64,000 nt of DNA from Boesenbergia rotunda (lineage: Eukaryota; Streptophyta; Magnoliopsida; Zingiberales; Zingiberaceae): NCBI GenBank assembly GCA_024364735.1, contig JAGFNQ010000948.1:425326-489325 (forward strand), in the 5' to 3' direction. Of the stretch, positions 34,106-45,624 are shown in pieces. Positions within the stretch are counted from its first letter, which is position 1. Each line of letters begins with the position of its first letter. The notes beneath the pieces were generated by a model. It saw only the letters and a program-made list of their open reading frames with translations. It was not told where the DNA came from and made no database searches. Position numbers and translations under genes: made by a program.

Positions 34106-34330
34106 CCCGTAAGCTGAGTTGGGCGAGGCAAGTTTCAATAAGTAATTTCTTACGAGTTTTTGAGAAAGAAAGTGTGACATGGTATCATGCATGACTAATT
34201 AAGTTAGAATATCACTCTTAGATAGATTAAAAGAAAAAAAAGGATTTCCGCATTTTTAGTCGTGCATTAGAGTCGAGAAGTAGACAAATGTAATGATCCG
34301 TCTAAGGCAGAGCAGGCGGGTCGCTACAGG

Positions 34331-34342
34331 TGGTATCAGAGC
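34331..34342 (+). other. Primer binding site of Tekay-2 (initiator Met tRNA)
   Basis: tggtatcagagc, two bases after the LTR end at 34328. Confidence 0.9.
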
Positions 34343-34768
34343 AGTTCCCATTCTCCAGCATCACACACACATCAGCATCAACCTTGCCGTCTTCAAGTAA
34401 GAAAGCTTTAAGTTTCAGTTTTCTATTGCTCTTTTATTTAATTGCAGTACAGAGAAATGCTTAAGTACTTACTCATATGTGCATAGAACAAGGAAGCATG
34501 TTTAATACCTTAGTATCACGGAATCATGTTTAATCCCTAGAATGGACATTAGAGAAATGCTTAAGTACTTACTTGATTTGCCCAAAAGTAAGTTTTGGGA
34601 TTTCGGCACGCAAGGTGCTTGATAAATGTTTTGAGTAAGACAAAAGTCTTACTAAGCCCTAGAACGAGTTCTAGGACTAAGAAATGAGATGAGAATCAAG
34701 ACCAAGGTCTTGTTATATCCTAAAGCAAGTTTAGGAATATTACCATTAAGTGTTAAGTTATACATTTG

Positions 34769-35580
34769 AGGACGTCCTAGAAAGGCCCAAAACGAGGAGC
34801 AAGCTCCTAGAGGGCAAGAGGCAACAGAGTCAGTACCCCCACCAAATCTCTTAGACGTGGTGGCTCAGTTACAGAGACAGTTAGCAGAACAACAACAAGT
34901 TATTGCCACTAGGATGGCTAACCAGCAGGTCGTTATTATTACCTCGCCGGTGGCGAATGTAGTGCACCAGTTGTAATCGAAGACCCATCGATTACATCCG
35001 TAGTTCGGCAAGGGGAGTAAGGCAAGAAGCGTACCTCATTCAGTAGGAGAAACTGAAGCCAGGGAACTTCCCAGGCACAAGCAAACCATGGGATGCTTAA
35101 GCATGGTTCAAAACGTTGGAAAGAATAGTAGGGCTACTGGACTGGCATGAGGTAGAGAAGATAAAGTGTGCATCTTTCTGCCTTACGGGAGATGCTAGAA
35201 TATAGTGGAAGAGAGTCAAGGCCAAGAGAAATGTCAGCCAGATGACATGGGCCGACTTCGAGACTGAGTTCTTCGAAGAATACTTTCACATGCAAGTAAC
35301 CAACAAGCATTATGATGAATTCACGGAGTTCAGACAAGGAGAACTATCCGTGGATGAAGCAGTGAAGATGTTTAAGCGGTTAGCTCATCTGTGCCCAGAG
35401 CTAGTTAGCACAGAAAAAGAGATAGTTAGGCTAATGCTTAAGATGTTAAGGCCTGAGATAGCGTTGAAGGGGGCTAGCGGTGTTAAGAGGCTGCAAACCT
35501 CCGAAGAACTAATAAGTAGTGCTTTGATCACTGAGCACTACTTAAACAGTATAAAGGCCACCAGAAAGGTTGAACGATGA
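34769..35580 (+). pseudogene. gag: Tekay-2 gag, degraded and missing its C-terminus
   Basis: A gag-like frame begins with a basic leader (GRPRKAQNEEQAPRGQEATE) near 34772; no ATG remains. It has stops near 34975 and at several sites up to 35205. The capsid region is best preserved from 35242 to 35580 (TWADFETEFFEEYFHMQVTN and FKRLAHLCPELV). The frame ends at a TGA at 35578-35580. The zinc knuckle expected after this point is absent; the sequence jumps straight to the middle of the protease region. Confidence 0.8.
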
Positions 35581-38500
35581 AGTTCTTAACAACCTTACCG
35601 TCAGGGGAAGTAATGGCCTCTACTGAGAGGTTAAGGGCAGTATCAATCTAGATTTCCAACCGAGAGCTCTATAGTGACTTGTTAGTCCTTGAGATGAAGG
35701 ATTACGATGTCATTTTAGGAATGGACTGTATAATGCTCTATAGACTGCCGCAAGAAAAAAAGGTCAAGTTCACACCAGAAGCAGAACCTTCATTTGAGTT
35801 TATTGGAGGCCCAAGGAGAAAGATAAATAGGTTCCTACCTACCTTACAAGCTCAGAGAATGTTAGAGAAGGGGTGCTCTGGTTTTCTAGCTCATATAGTG
35901 GATGCGAGTCAAGGAGAAGGATTGAAGAGAGAAGAAGTGAGGGTAGTCTGTGACTATCCTGAGGTGTTTCTTGAAGAGTTACCAGGACTCCCTCCCAATC
36001 GGAAAATTGAGTTTGAAATTGAGTTGGCCCCAGGAACCAACCCAATTTCGAAGGCACCTTATCGCATGACACCAGCAGAACTGAAAGAATTACAAGAACA
36101 ATTGCAAGAGTTGCTTGACAAGGGTTTCATCCGCCCTAGTCATTCACCTTGGGGAGCTCCTGTACTTTTCGTCAAGAAGAAGGATGGGTCTATGCGTCTG
36201 TGCATAGACTACAGAGCTCTGAACAAGGTAACCATCAAGAACAAGTACCCCCTTCCTAGAATAGATGATTTATTTGATCAACTCAAAGGGGCTACAGTGT
36301 TCTCGAAGATAGATTGCGTTCTGGGTATCATCAGCTAAAGGTTAAAGAGAGTGACATCCCCAGGACGGCCTTCAGGACAAGATACGGCCACTACGAGTTT
36401 GTAGTGATGCCTTTTGGAGTAACCAATGCTCCAACAGTCTTCATGGAGCTGATGAACCACATCTTCAGGGAGTATCTCGATAAATTCGTCATTGTATTTA
36501 TTGATGATATCCTCATATACTCACAGACTCCAGAGGACCATGCTACACACTTGAGGATAGTGCTGCAGATCCTTCAGCAGGAGAAGCTCTATGCAAAATT
36601 CTCAAAGTGTGAGTTTTGGCTAGATCAGGTGACCTTCCTAGGTCACATTGTATCCAAAGAAGGCATTCAAGTTGATCCAGCCAAGATAGAAGCAGTCAGC
36701 AACTGGTGTAGACCCAAGAATGCCAGTGAAATCAGAAGTTTCTTAGGCTTGGCAGGATATTATAGAAAATTTGTGGAGGACTTTTCCAGAATAGCCTCTC
36801 CACTCACAGCCTTGACCAGAAAGAACAAGAAGTTTGAATGGTCAAATAGATGCGAGCACAGTTTTCTAGAGCTGAAGAAGAGATTGACTAGTGCTCCCAT
36901 CCTGACTGTTCCAGAGAGTGACAAGGCCTTTGACATCTACAGTGATGCATCCAAGATGGGCCTTGGAGCTGTCCTCATACAAGACGGTAAAGTAATAGCA
37001 TATGCCTCCAGACAGCTCAAGGACTATGAGAAGAATTACCCTACCCACGACCTTGAGCTAGCAGCTGTGGTTTTCGCACTGAAGCTCTGGAGACACTACC
37101 TGTATGGAGTGCAGTGCAGAATCTTCACAGACCATCAGAGTTTGAAGTACTTCTTCACTCAGAAGGACCTGAATATGAGGCAGCGCAGGTGGCTAGAGTT
37201 GGTCAAAGATTATGACTGTGAAATCCTCTACCACCCAGGTAAAGCTAATAAAGTGGCAGATGCACTGAGCAGAAAATCCTGTGCCACACTGATGTCCCTA
37301 TCATCACTGTCTCTACCACTTCAGAAAGAAATAAAGGATTTTGGAGTCGAGGTAATAATTGGGCAACTTTCTGCATTGACTCTAGAGTCAACCCTGCTTG
37401 TGGATATACAAAGAAAGTAAAGTCAAGACCCAGAGATCCAGAAGATCAAGCAGGAGATCCAAGAGGCAGAAAATTTAGAGTTTCGAGTATCAGATAGTGG
37501 CATCCTCTATCTTGGAGACCGCCTTTGCGTCCCCAATGATGAGGAACTAAGAAAGAATATTTTGGAAGAAGCCCACAGTACCCCGTACTCTATGCATCCT
37601 GGTTCTACCAAGATGTACCAAGATTTAAAGAAAAGGTTCTGGTGGTCTGGACTCAAGCGAGACGTGGCCAGATATATCAGTACCTGCTTGACCTGCCAGA
37701 GGGTCAAAGCCGAGCACCAGAGACCAGGAGGAGTTCTGCAGCCTCTTCCCATTCCGGAGTAGAAGTGGGAAGAAATATCCATGGACTTTATCACAGGTCT
37801 TCCAAGAACCACCCATGGACACGATGCAATTTGGGTGATAGTGGACAGATTGACCAAGTCTGCCCACTTCCTAGCCATCAAGTTATCGCATTCGGTAGAG
37901 CAATTAGCACAGCTGTACGTGAAAGAAGTAATCAGGCTTCACGGAGTCCCGAAGTCGATCGTTTCTGACAGAGATGGGCGATTCATCTCCCATTTTTGGA
38001 GGTGTGTTCAGGACGCCCTAGGCACCAAACTTCAGTTCAGCACAGCCTTCCATCCCCAGACAGATGGACAAACAGAGAGAGTAAATCAGATTTTAGAAGA
38101 CATGCTCAGGGCTTATGCGTTGGACTTTAAGGGTAGTTGGTGCAAATTTCTGTGCTTAGCTGAGTTTGCCTACAACAATAGCTATCAGGCCACCATCGGG
38201 ATGGCGCCTTATGAGGCTTTGTATGGCAGGAAATGTAGATCACCCATATGTTGGCAAGAAGCTGGTGAGAGGAAGGAGATGGAGTCAGAACTAGGCAGCC
38301 AGACTGAGCTTATAGAGGAGACCACTCAGGCTATCCAGACGATCCGCCAGAGGATTGAGACTGCCCAGAGTAGACAGAAAAGTTATGCTGACACACGCCG
38401 TAGGCCACTTGAATTTCAAGTTGGAGATTCAGTATTTCTCAAGGTCGCCCCTATGAAGGGAGTGGTGAGATTTGGCAAGAAGGGCAAGCTAAGTCCTCGC

Positions 38501-38836
38501 TACATAGGACCCTACAAGATCATAAAGAGGGTGGGTAAAGTAGCATATGAGCTGGACCTACCAGAGGATATGTCAGCTATCCACAGTACCTTTCATGTCT
38601 CTATGCTAAAGAAGTGTATTCACGACCCTAGCCAAGTGATTCAACCTCAGTCAGTACAGATCCAAGAAGATCTTAGTTATGAGAGCAGACCGACACAGAT
38701 AGTGGACAAGGCAGTTAAAAGATTAAGAAACAAAGAAGTGCCACTAGTGAAGGTCATCTGGCAGAATCAAAAGCATGAAGAGACTACTTGGGAACGTGAG
38801 GACAGCATGAGAGAGAGATATCCAGAATTATTCTAA
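35581..38836 (+). pseudogene. pol: Tekay-2 pol: protease remnant, RT, RNase H, integrase, chromodomain
   Basis: Only the C-terminal protease half is present (LTTLPSGEVMAS and DYDVILGMD); the catalytic Asp-Thr/Ser-Gly is deleted. RT is intact up to a one-base loss near 36316, then continues with catalytic FIDD near 36500 and RNase H to a TAA at 37418-37420. The integrase zinc domain (His-His-Cys-Cys near 37590-37700) is followed by a TAG at 37760-37762. The core, with Asp in MDFITGLP and VSDRDGRF and Glu in GQTERVNQ, is open from 37781 to 38836. It ends in a GPY/F region and a chromodomain (VKVIWQNQKHEETTWERED). From 36314 to 38836 it is one frame with only two nonsense codons. Confidence 0.93.
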
Positions 38837-38857
38837 GTTCGAGGATGAACTTTTCAT

Positions 38858-41174
38858 AAGGTATGGGGGATTGTAACGCCCCAAAATTTCCATTTTTAGT
38901 TCTTAAAGTCCTTAGAATTATTTAAAAATGGTTTAGAAATATTCTAGATATTTTTAGGGATTTTTAGAATATTTTTATGGAATTTTTCGAGTTCATTTAG
39001 TATTTTAAAAAGGAAGAAAAAAAAACCACTAAAGGGCAGCCGGTGGTTCGAACCCGCGACCAGCGCAAGAGAAGGCAAGCGCGCGACCAGCCAGGCTAGG
39101 GTATCAAGCACAACAAGGGATGGAGAGAAGTATATTTAAGGGGTAGTTAGGTCGATCCGCCCCATAGGTATAAATAGATGATTAAAGAGAGAAGTTTTAT
39201 TTTCTCTCAAACCCTCTCCCTCTCCCAAGTTGCGCCGACCCCTCTCCCTCTCCTCTCTTGTGCGCACGCCACACCAAGCCCTAGAGGGCCGGCCAAAGCT
39301 CTTCTCCAAGAGATATTCCTATATTCGGGATCCCCGCGACGAGAGGAACGCGTAGGCGTGAAGAATTCTCCGAGATCTCAAGTTTCTCCCGAGCTCTAGA
39401 CGTCAATCTTGGTTGTAAGTCCAAGATATCAAGGTAAGTACTGCTCACCTGCAGTAAGAGGCGGTTTTTCCGCGAGAATTTCCTTTAAAAGTTTTAAAAG
39501 AGATAGTTTCTTTAGATTATGGTTTTTGGCATGTGATATTAGTTCATTATATGTTTGTATAAGTTGATTAAGCACCCTATATGAGATTAGGGCTAAGAAA
39601 AGCTATGAGAAAAGAAAAGAGAAGATAAAGATAAGAAAAGAAAAGGCCAAGGCCTTAAGAAATCTCTAAAAGTCAAGACTTAGGGATTTTAGCACGCAAG
39701 GTGCTCGAGAAAATGCCAAGGCATTTACAGATAAGAAAGAAAAGAAAGAAAAGCTATTTTATTTTCTAAGGCCAGTACCCGGCGTCCAAGGGCGTCGTTA
39801 AAGAAATCCAGGTGTCCAATTCCAAGGTCTTGGCCCTGGTAGACCAAGGTTTGCTCAATTAGGATTGGTGGCTCGCTACCCCAACCTTTTAGGGAACGCG
39901 CATATGAGATGGTACTTACGTCTTCAGTGGATCCAAGTGATTATTATTTTCAAGTATATGCTTTAGCAAAGTTTCGAAAGTTAAAGAAAGTTTTCAAAAG
40001 TTAAAGAATAGCTAAAGTTTCAAGTTGAGCCAAGAAAAGTAAATTGAGATTTATTATTGCTTGAGTATGCATGTTTTGAGTTATACATGTTCTTAGTTTT
40101 CTTTCGAGCATATTAGCATCTCATATGATTTTCATATTGTTCTAGAAGCATGTTTGCACATTTCGAGATTTTGTGAGCTAGATAGTACTTACTAAGCTTT
40201 TTGCTTACTAGTTGCATTTTCCTCTTACTGCAGATAAAGGTAAAGGCAAGCAATTTTGAAGGAAGGCGACACGGCGGTGCTGAGCAAAGTGTGTGTGGTG
40301 GCTGATTTTGGAGAGATCCTTAAGACGAGACAATTTAGTTATTTGAATTACAATGTTTTAGTTTATTCAAATTCCAAGTTATTGCTTTATGGAGTTTAGC
40401 GAACTTTTAAGCTTTGGATAGTTTTACATGCTCAATTTCGTAGAATAAAGATTCCATGCCATTTCATTTAGCATACATATCCTTATGATTGCATTGGATG
40501 AGTAGAAGTGTGAGTAGTTTGAGATATTGATACTTTATTGGAGTTATTAATGCATGTGCCAAAGATAGGACTAGTTTCCCTTTTAAATCAAGTTTTATTG
40601 CTCAATTATGCTTAGAAAAGTCGCCTTCTCATTTCATGATGTTTTAGCAATGTTATAGAATCTTGCATGATGAGTTTAAATGGTTAGAAGTTAAGTTTGG
40701 TACAAACTCTAGCCTAAAGTTTAAATAGTTTTTCATAACTTGCTAAATCTCGCAAAAGTCCTAATTTCGAGTTTATGGATTCGTTTTGGTTGGCTAAATT
40801 GTTTAGGAAACTGGTATAGAGTATAGAAATGGTGTCATGATTTTATATGGCTCGAAAGTATAGGTTTGGTGGAGTTTTGAAACAAGTTTCGAAACCTGAA
40901 TTTCAGATTTCAGGCTTATCAGTCGACTGATACAGTATCAGTCGACTGATACCCGTAAGCTGAGTTGGGCGAGGCAAGTTTCAATAAGTAATTTCTTACG
41001 AGTTTTTGAGAAAGAAAGTGTGACATGGTATCATGCATGACTAATTAAGTTAGAATATCACTCTTAGATAGATTAAAAGAAAAAAAAGGATTTCCGCATT
41101 TTTAGTCGTGCATTAGAGTCGAGAAGTAGACAAATGTAATGATCCGTCTAAGGCAGAGCAGGCGGGTCGCTGCA
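38858..41174 (+). repeat. 3' LTR of Tekay-2 with its polypurine tract
   Basis: The purine tract ggtatgggggat precedes the LTR start tgtaacg at 38872. The LTR runs 2303 bp to gctgca at 41174. Differences from the 5' LTR are few: single substitutions such as gcacacc/gcacgcc and agtttatgg/agattatgg, and short indels near 32180, 33145 and 33270. Confidence 0.92.
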
Positions 41175-42232
41175 TCATTGAGTACTATGGGCTTCAAAAC
41201 ATCCTTTTCTTAGAAAGGCCGATCAATGTTGATTTGGTCTCTGAATTCTATAATAATCTGGCCAATGGGGAGGGCACGGGGTGGCGGACCCGTGTCACCG
41301 GTGTCGATCTTGACTTTACCCTATCATCCTTCACTGTATTTCTGGGTTGTCGTCGCTCCAAGAATGATTTTTCACTTTATCCATATCTTCCTAATCCTCT
41401 TCCGGTTCCTTTTGATGGAGTGACTCCTAATTCCATCTACGAGTACTTTTTAGGTCATCCCAGGCCACAGGGTTCTGATGAGCGTACCCATGACTTTCCC
41501 ACTTTTCCCGCTCTTCGTCTTTCCCCTGCATACTATGTGTTGTTTAAAATCATCACCAATTGTCTCCTTCCTACTACTTCGAAACACCTTGATGAGATAC
41601 ATCCATTCCACTGCGTGATGCTTTATGGGATGCATCAGCAGTTAGATTTTGACCTAGTGGCTTCGGTCTATCTTTCTATCCTCGCCCATAGTATGTCATT
41701 ATCCCAGTCAGTCTACATGTCGTTCGGCCATATCATCACTGCCTGGCTGGAGTCGGTTGGCATCGACGTCTCACAGGGCCATATTGTGCCGATGAATCGA
41801 CAAGACTGCCGCCTGGATCGTCGTATGCTTGCTCAGTCCGGCATTGTTCTCGGGACCGAGGGGCTGAAGTGGAAGGGACGTAACCGAATGGGGGAGCTAC
41901 CACAAGCAGTTCATGACCAGGGGGCGCTAGCTATTATTGCAGATTATAATGAGTGGGCTCCTGACCTCAGTTGGCAGGTTGCGGAGATAGAGCGAAAGCT
42001 AGCAGGCGAGCTACACATCTCCGAGCTTTGGCGATAGGAGGTCAGCTCCGAGTTCCAGTCTTTTGATCGCCGGTTTGATGTCCTGGCCTCTGATGTCTCC
42101 GAGATGAGCGCATTCCAGGATAGATGGTATGAAGAATGGTATCATTATACGTTTCCTGATGGTGCGTCCCCCAGTGGCCCTTCACCCAGGGATATCATAT
42201 ATATTGATGATTCTGATGACGATGTTGTATGA

Positions 42233-45086
42233 CGTAAGGGCTGTATGCCCTGTGACTTGATTGTTGTGACCTTGTGTCACATGTACTTTGCTACCTGTCT
42301 GGATGTTTTAGGCTTTACCCTATCTGATTTTACCTGCCATGCTTATCTATTATTGTTGATGCCATGTTGGTTATATGCCTTTTATTTGCATGATTGTTCG
42401 ATTGCCATATTCATGCTTACATTACCATGTCTATTTGATACTTATGGATATTATGGCATGGGTTTATATTTCATACTTATATGATGCATGTGACTGCTAT
42501 GTCTTGCTATAATTTTTCACATGTGTTCGTATGATCATTCTGTTAGTGATATGAGAGAAGTGTCCTAAGGCAATCGCCTTATGATTGTAAACATTTATTT
42601 TAATAAATGATAATTCACTATTTGAGTATATATGTTTATGTATTTGATTGGGATCTTAAACTCATCTACTGAATGTCCGCAATATAATTCACAGCATAAG
42701 AGAATTTGTGATGGGATCACAACTAGTGATTATCTCTACATGTGCAATTGTGACGTATTGAAAGTATCCCTAGTCGATGAATTGATAAAAACGGACACTA
42801 TCAATTCTGTTGAGACTAGCATGGGTTATTCGCTAATCAGCTGATTCTCACTGGCTGGTGACATTGGGATGTCCGGAGATAAACACGGATGCTAGTTAAG
42901 GGAACTAGTTCATTGGAGTGACTAGCTGTAAAACTTCATATGGTAATCTATAAAGATATGTCACTGAAGTTATTATTGCAGCTTAAGTGCGATGTTCCTT
43001 TGACTTGCGATGTTCAAGTCATCTTGGTCATGGAGACTTATACTTTAACATCTTAAGCAAGTATCTCCAAGGAGGTGTGGACCCAGGATGATTGGGTATA
43101 AGCCGAAATGCCCGAAGATGTTTGAACAGCCTACAAAGGATTCACCACTCCTTGCGAGGAGATGTATACCCAGGCCTATCATCGGATTGTTACTCAAAGC
43201 CTCTGGCCAGAGCATATCATATTTAGAGTGCGAGTCTCTAAAATACATGAGAGTAATTAGAAATCCAAAGGACGAGAAAGACATTACTTGGGCTAGGTGT
43301 GACGTAGTCAGCCTAGTGGGGACTGACACAAATAGACCGTGTCCTGAACCAAGTGGGTATAAGATGGTGAAGGGAATGTGGCACGATTCATTAGAGCTGC
43401 TGAAGGGTTTCGGAATTACTTCTGAGGTCAAACCGTTGATCTTTCGATTAATTGGGGGTCATGATGTACTACTAGGTGCCACTCATGACCGTTCTATAAT
43501 TGGTTAATTATAGACGGCCAACATAAATCGAAAGCCTATTTAGTCACACGCACTACGAGTAATCCGAGGGGTTTAAAACGAGTTGAAAATTAGATTTTCC
43601 AATCAAGAGAAATAAGTCGAATCTGAATTAATCAGATGCGCAACGGAAGCTAAAAATGGCTAAGTCTTTTGAAGGCTTATTGGGCGAATTAAATGAGTTT
43701 AATTCGCGAGGGATCGAGCTTGTATTGGCCGGCCAAAGAGGGTGTCTACCCTCTTGGTTTGGCCGGCCACTACAAAGGTGATAAACCAATTTATTTGGTT
43801 TAATTAATAAAATAAATCTAGCGCGATTTGTTTTATAAATTATGGATAAATAAATTTGTGTAAAGAAATTTATATAAATAAATTTATAGAAATTTATTCT
43901 TTTATGGAAATTAAAATGATCCATGAAATGGTTTATTTTAATTTTATAAAATCAATTATGAATTGATTTTTCCATAATAAGAAAGTTTATAAATTTCTTA
44001 TAAAATTTATTCCATAATAAAAGAAGAAGAAGTATTTGTTTTATTATAAAGTTAGTTATAATAAAACTTGGTTTAAATGGAATAATTCATAAGAGAATTT
44101 ATAAGATAAATTTCTTATGATGACTAATTCCGTTAATTCCGATAAGAGGGAGACTTGGCAAGGGAGATACTACTATATAAAGGAACCAAAGGCAAGCCCT
44201 TAATTCCAATTGAGTAATCAAGAGATTAACTCTCTCCCTCTCTCTCTCTTATTCTCTTCCTCTCCTTCTCCTTCCCCTTAGGGACAGCGCCCCTTTGTTC
44301 ACCTTAGGGCTAGCGCCCATTGCTCCACTTAGGGCCGGCGCACCCCACTCTTCCAAGGAGTTGCCGTGAGTAAGCATTACCAAGGAGAAGCCAACCAAGA
44401 AGAAGAAGAAGCGGATCACATCTCCTTCCTTCCTGGAATTTAGATTCGGACTCTTGGTGGTTAGTTTCCTTTCTTCTTTCTTGATCTTCTAGTTGTGCCT
44501 TTAGAGAATCTAGTAGTTCTCGTTGGCACAAAACTCGTGACTTTGCGAAGTCATCCCGAAGAGAACTCGGCGTGGACGCGAATAGAGGCGGAGCTTCCAA
44601 GGGACGCTACGGTTGGATCTCGTCCCTTTCTTCGAGTTACGCGAGGTACTTAGTAAATTAGTTTACTTTTCCGCAAAATTTTATTTTATGATCATGTCCA
44701 CACACCATAAGGTTGCATGCTAGATACGTGGTTAGAATAATTTGAGAAATTATTTTATGCTAACTCTTCCGCTGCACGTAAAAATTTAGAATTTTATGAA
44801 CCCGTATCCTTGTCAACATGCACCCGGTCCCAACACATTCCACAAACTATCACATTTTTGATGAGTTGGGATACCTCTAGGATTGAGGGGGAGTTTATCT
44901 TAATCTTAACAGTCTCTCTTGCCCCTTTTCGGTGTTCGACAAAGGGGGAGAGTGTGGATTGGTTAAGTTTAGAATGACCATGTTGTAGGGGGAGGATCTG
45001 GATTCCCCTATGATTCTAAAGTTGGAATATTGATTGAGAATCCCTAAACTTAAAATCGGGTTGTCAAACAATAAAAAGGGGGAGAT
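42233..45086 (+). other. Sirevirus A 3' untranslated region with multiple purine tracts
   Basis: Excluding the solo LTR at 42541-44835, this corresponds to 56078-56667 in B. It contains four polypurine tracts: gagggggag near 44885, aaagggggagag near 44943, tagggggagg near 44989 and the one next to the LTR, aaaaagggggaga (45073-45085). Repeated purine tracts before the 3' LTR are reported as a Sirevirus feature. The open frames at 42245-42484 and 56303-56623 (-) are related in A and B but look like conserved 3' UTR rather than genes. Confidence 0.8.
42541..44835 (+). mobile_element. Solo LTR, probably Ty1/copia, inserted in the Sirevirus A 3' UTR
   Basis: The insert starts tgttagtgatat and ends ggtcccaaca, with a perfect 5-bp target duplication cattc (42536-42540 and 44836-44840). 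Sirevirus B has the unoccupied site near 56317-56342. It is 2295 bp with no gag or pol, so it is a solo LTR left by recombination between two LTRs. It has a taaggc/gcctta hairpin near 42570, a TATA box (actatataaagg near 44170), a CT-rich leader and the word cttccgctgcac near 44766 seen in other copia LTRs here. The frame at 43088-43507 shows no known domain. Confidence 0.88.
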
Positions 45087-45204
45087 TGTTGATGCAGTCT
45101 GGCCCTGATTGTTGTTTTGGTGTTGACAACGATTTTAGTTTAGGTTGTTGATGATGATGATGATGATTAAGTCCTGATCGAGGATTAGGCATGATTTGGA
45201 GGAT

Positions 45205-45612
45205 TCTAGCCTGGAGGGCTAGGTGTTGGAAAAATCCTAACCTGGAGGGTTAGGTGTGAAAAATCCTAGCTTGGAGGGCTAGGTGTTGGAAAAGTCCTAA
45301 TTCGGAAGGGTTGGGTGAAAAGTCCTAGCTTGGAGGGCTAGGTGAAAAGTCCTAACTTGGAGGGTTAGGTGCAAATTCCCATCCTGGAGGATTAGGTGAA
45401 AATGTCCTGGTTTAGAGGGTCAGGTGCCTAGCTTGGAGGGCTAGGTTGGATGATATTCTAACTCGGAAGGGTTGGGTGACAAGTCCTAGCTTGGAGGGCT
45501 AGGTGAAAAGTCCTAACTTGGAGGGTTAGGTGAAAATTCCCAACTTGGAGAGTTAGATGGAAAATCCTTAGCTTGGAGGGCTAAGGTGGATGGAAACTTA
45601 GCTTGGAGGGCT
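45205..45612 (+). repeat. Array of small hairpins with compensating arm changes in LTR A
   Basis: About 14-16 imperfect units of roughly 25-35 bp. Each has a 5-7-bp inverted repeat around a ttggagg-like loop. Arms vary in a paired manner: cctagc/gctagg, cctaac/gttagg, ccttagc/gctaagg, and cctgg/tcagg with a G-T pair. Some units are decayed. The same array on the other strand is at 55439-55990 in B. Confidence 0.88.
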
Positions 45613-45624
45613 GTGTTTAAGCCC

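Larger units (their letters stand above)
32027..34328 (+). repeat. 5' LTR of Tekay-2
   Basis: Begins tgtaacgccccaaaa and ends cgggtcgctaca. TATA box tataaata at 32330-32337. About 115 bp before it is a tRNA T-arm-like word on the opposite strand (ggttcgaaccc at 32206-32216). The palindrome doublet tatcagtcgactgata lies near 34071. The small ORFs at 32339-32560 and 33371-33556 recur in the 3' LTR and look like leader sequence. Confidence 0.92.
32027..41174 (+). mobile_element. Tekay-2: young Ty3/gypsy chromovirus inserted in the Sirevirus A env-like gene
   Basis: A 9148-bp element with LTRs 32027-34328 and 38872-41174, starting tgtaacgcc and ending gctaca or gctgca. It is flanked by a perfect 5-bp target duplication tcatt (32022-32026 and 41175-41179). 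The uninterrupted sequence is seen in Sirevirus B near 57760-57785. The two LTRs are almost identical over 2.3 kb, so the insertion is recent. Pol has the chromovirus order and ends in a chromodomain (Tekay lineage). It lacks the gag zinc knuckle and the protease active site and has several point breaks, so it could not move without help. Confidence 0.95.
31499..42232 (+). pseudogene. Sirevirus A envelope-like gene, spliced, split by Tekay-2
   Basis: Proposed exon 1 is 31499-31509 (ATG plus eight bases, Met-Ala-Pro and two bases of a Lys codon). A donor follows at 31510 (GTAAGC) and an acceptor ends at 31806 (cattag), giving a 297-bp phase-2 intron. Exon 2 starts 31807 and reads Glu-Ser-Ser-Lys-Gly-Lys in frame until Tekay-2 interrupts it at 32026. 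The ORF resumes at 41180, after the duplicated tcatt, in the matching frame. An in-frame TAG lies at 42035-42037 and the natural stop at 42230-42232. The product matches the 'putative plant transposon protein' family found between pol and the 3' LTR in Sireviruses. I see no signal peptide or membrane segment, so 'envelope' is only a positional name. Confidence 0.85.

Noticed and set aside
43088..43507. 139-residue open frame inside the solo LTR
   Set aside because: No known domain, composition not protein-like, no partner copy to test, and LTRs of this kind often carry chance frames of this size.
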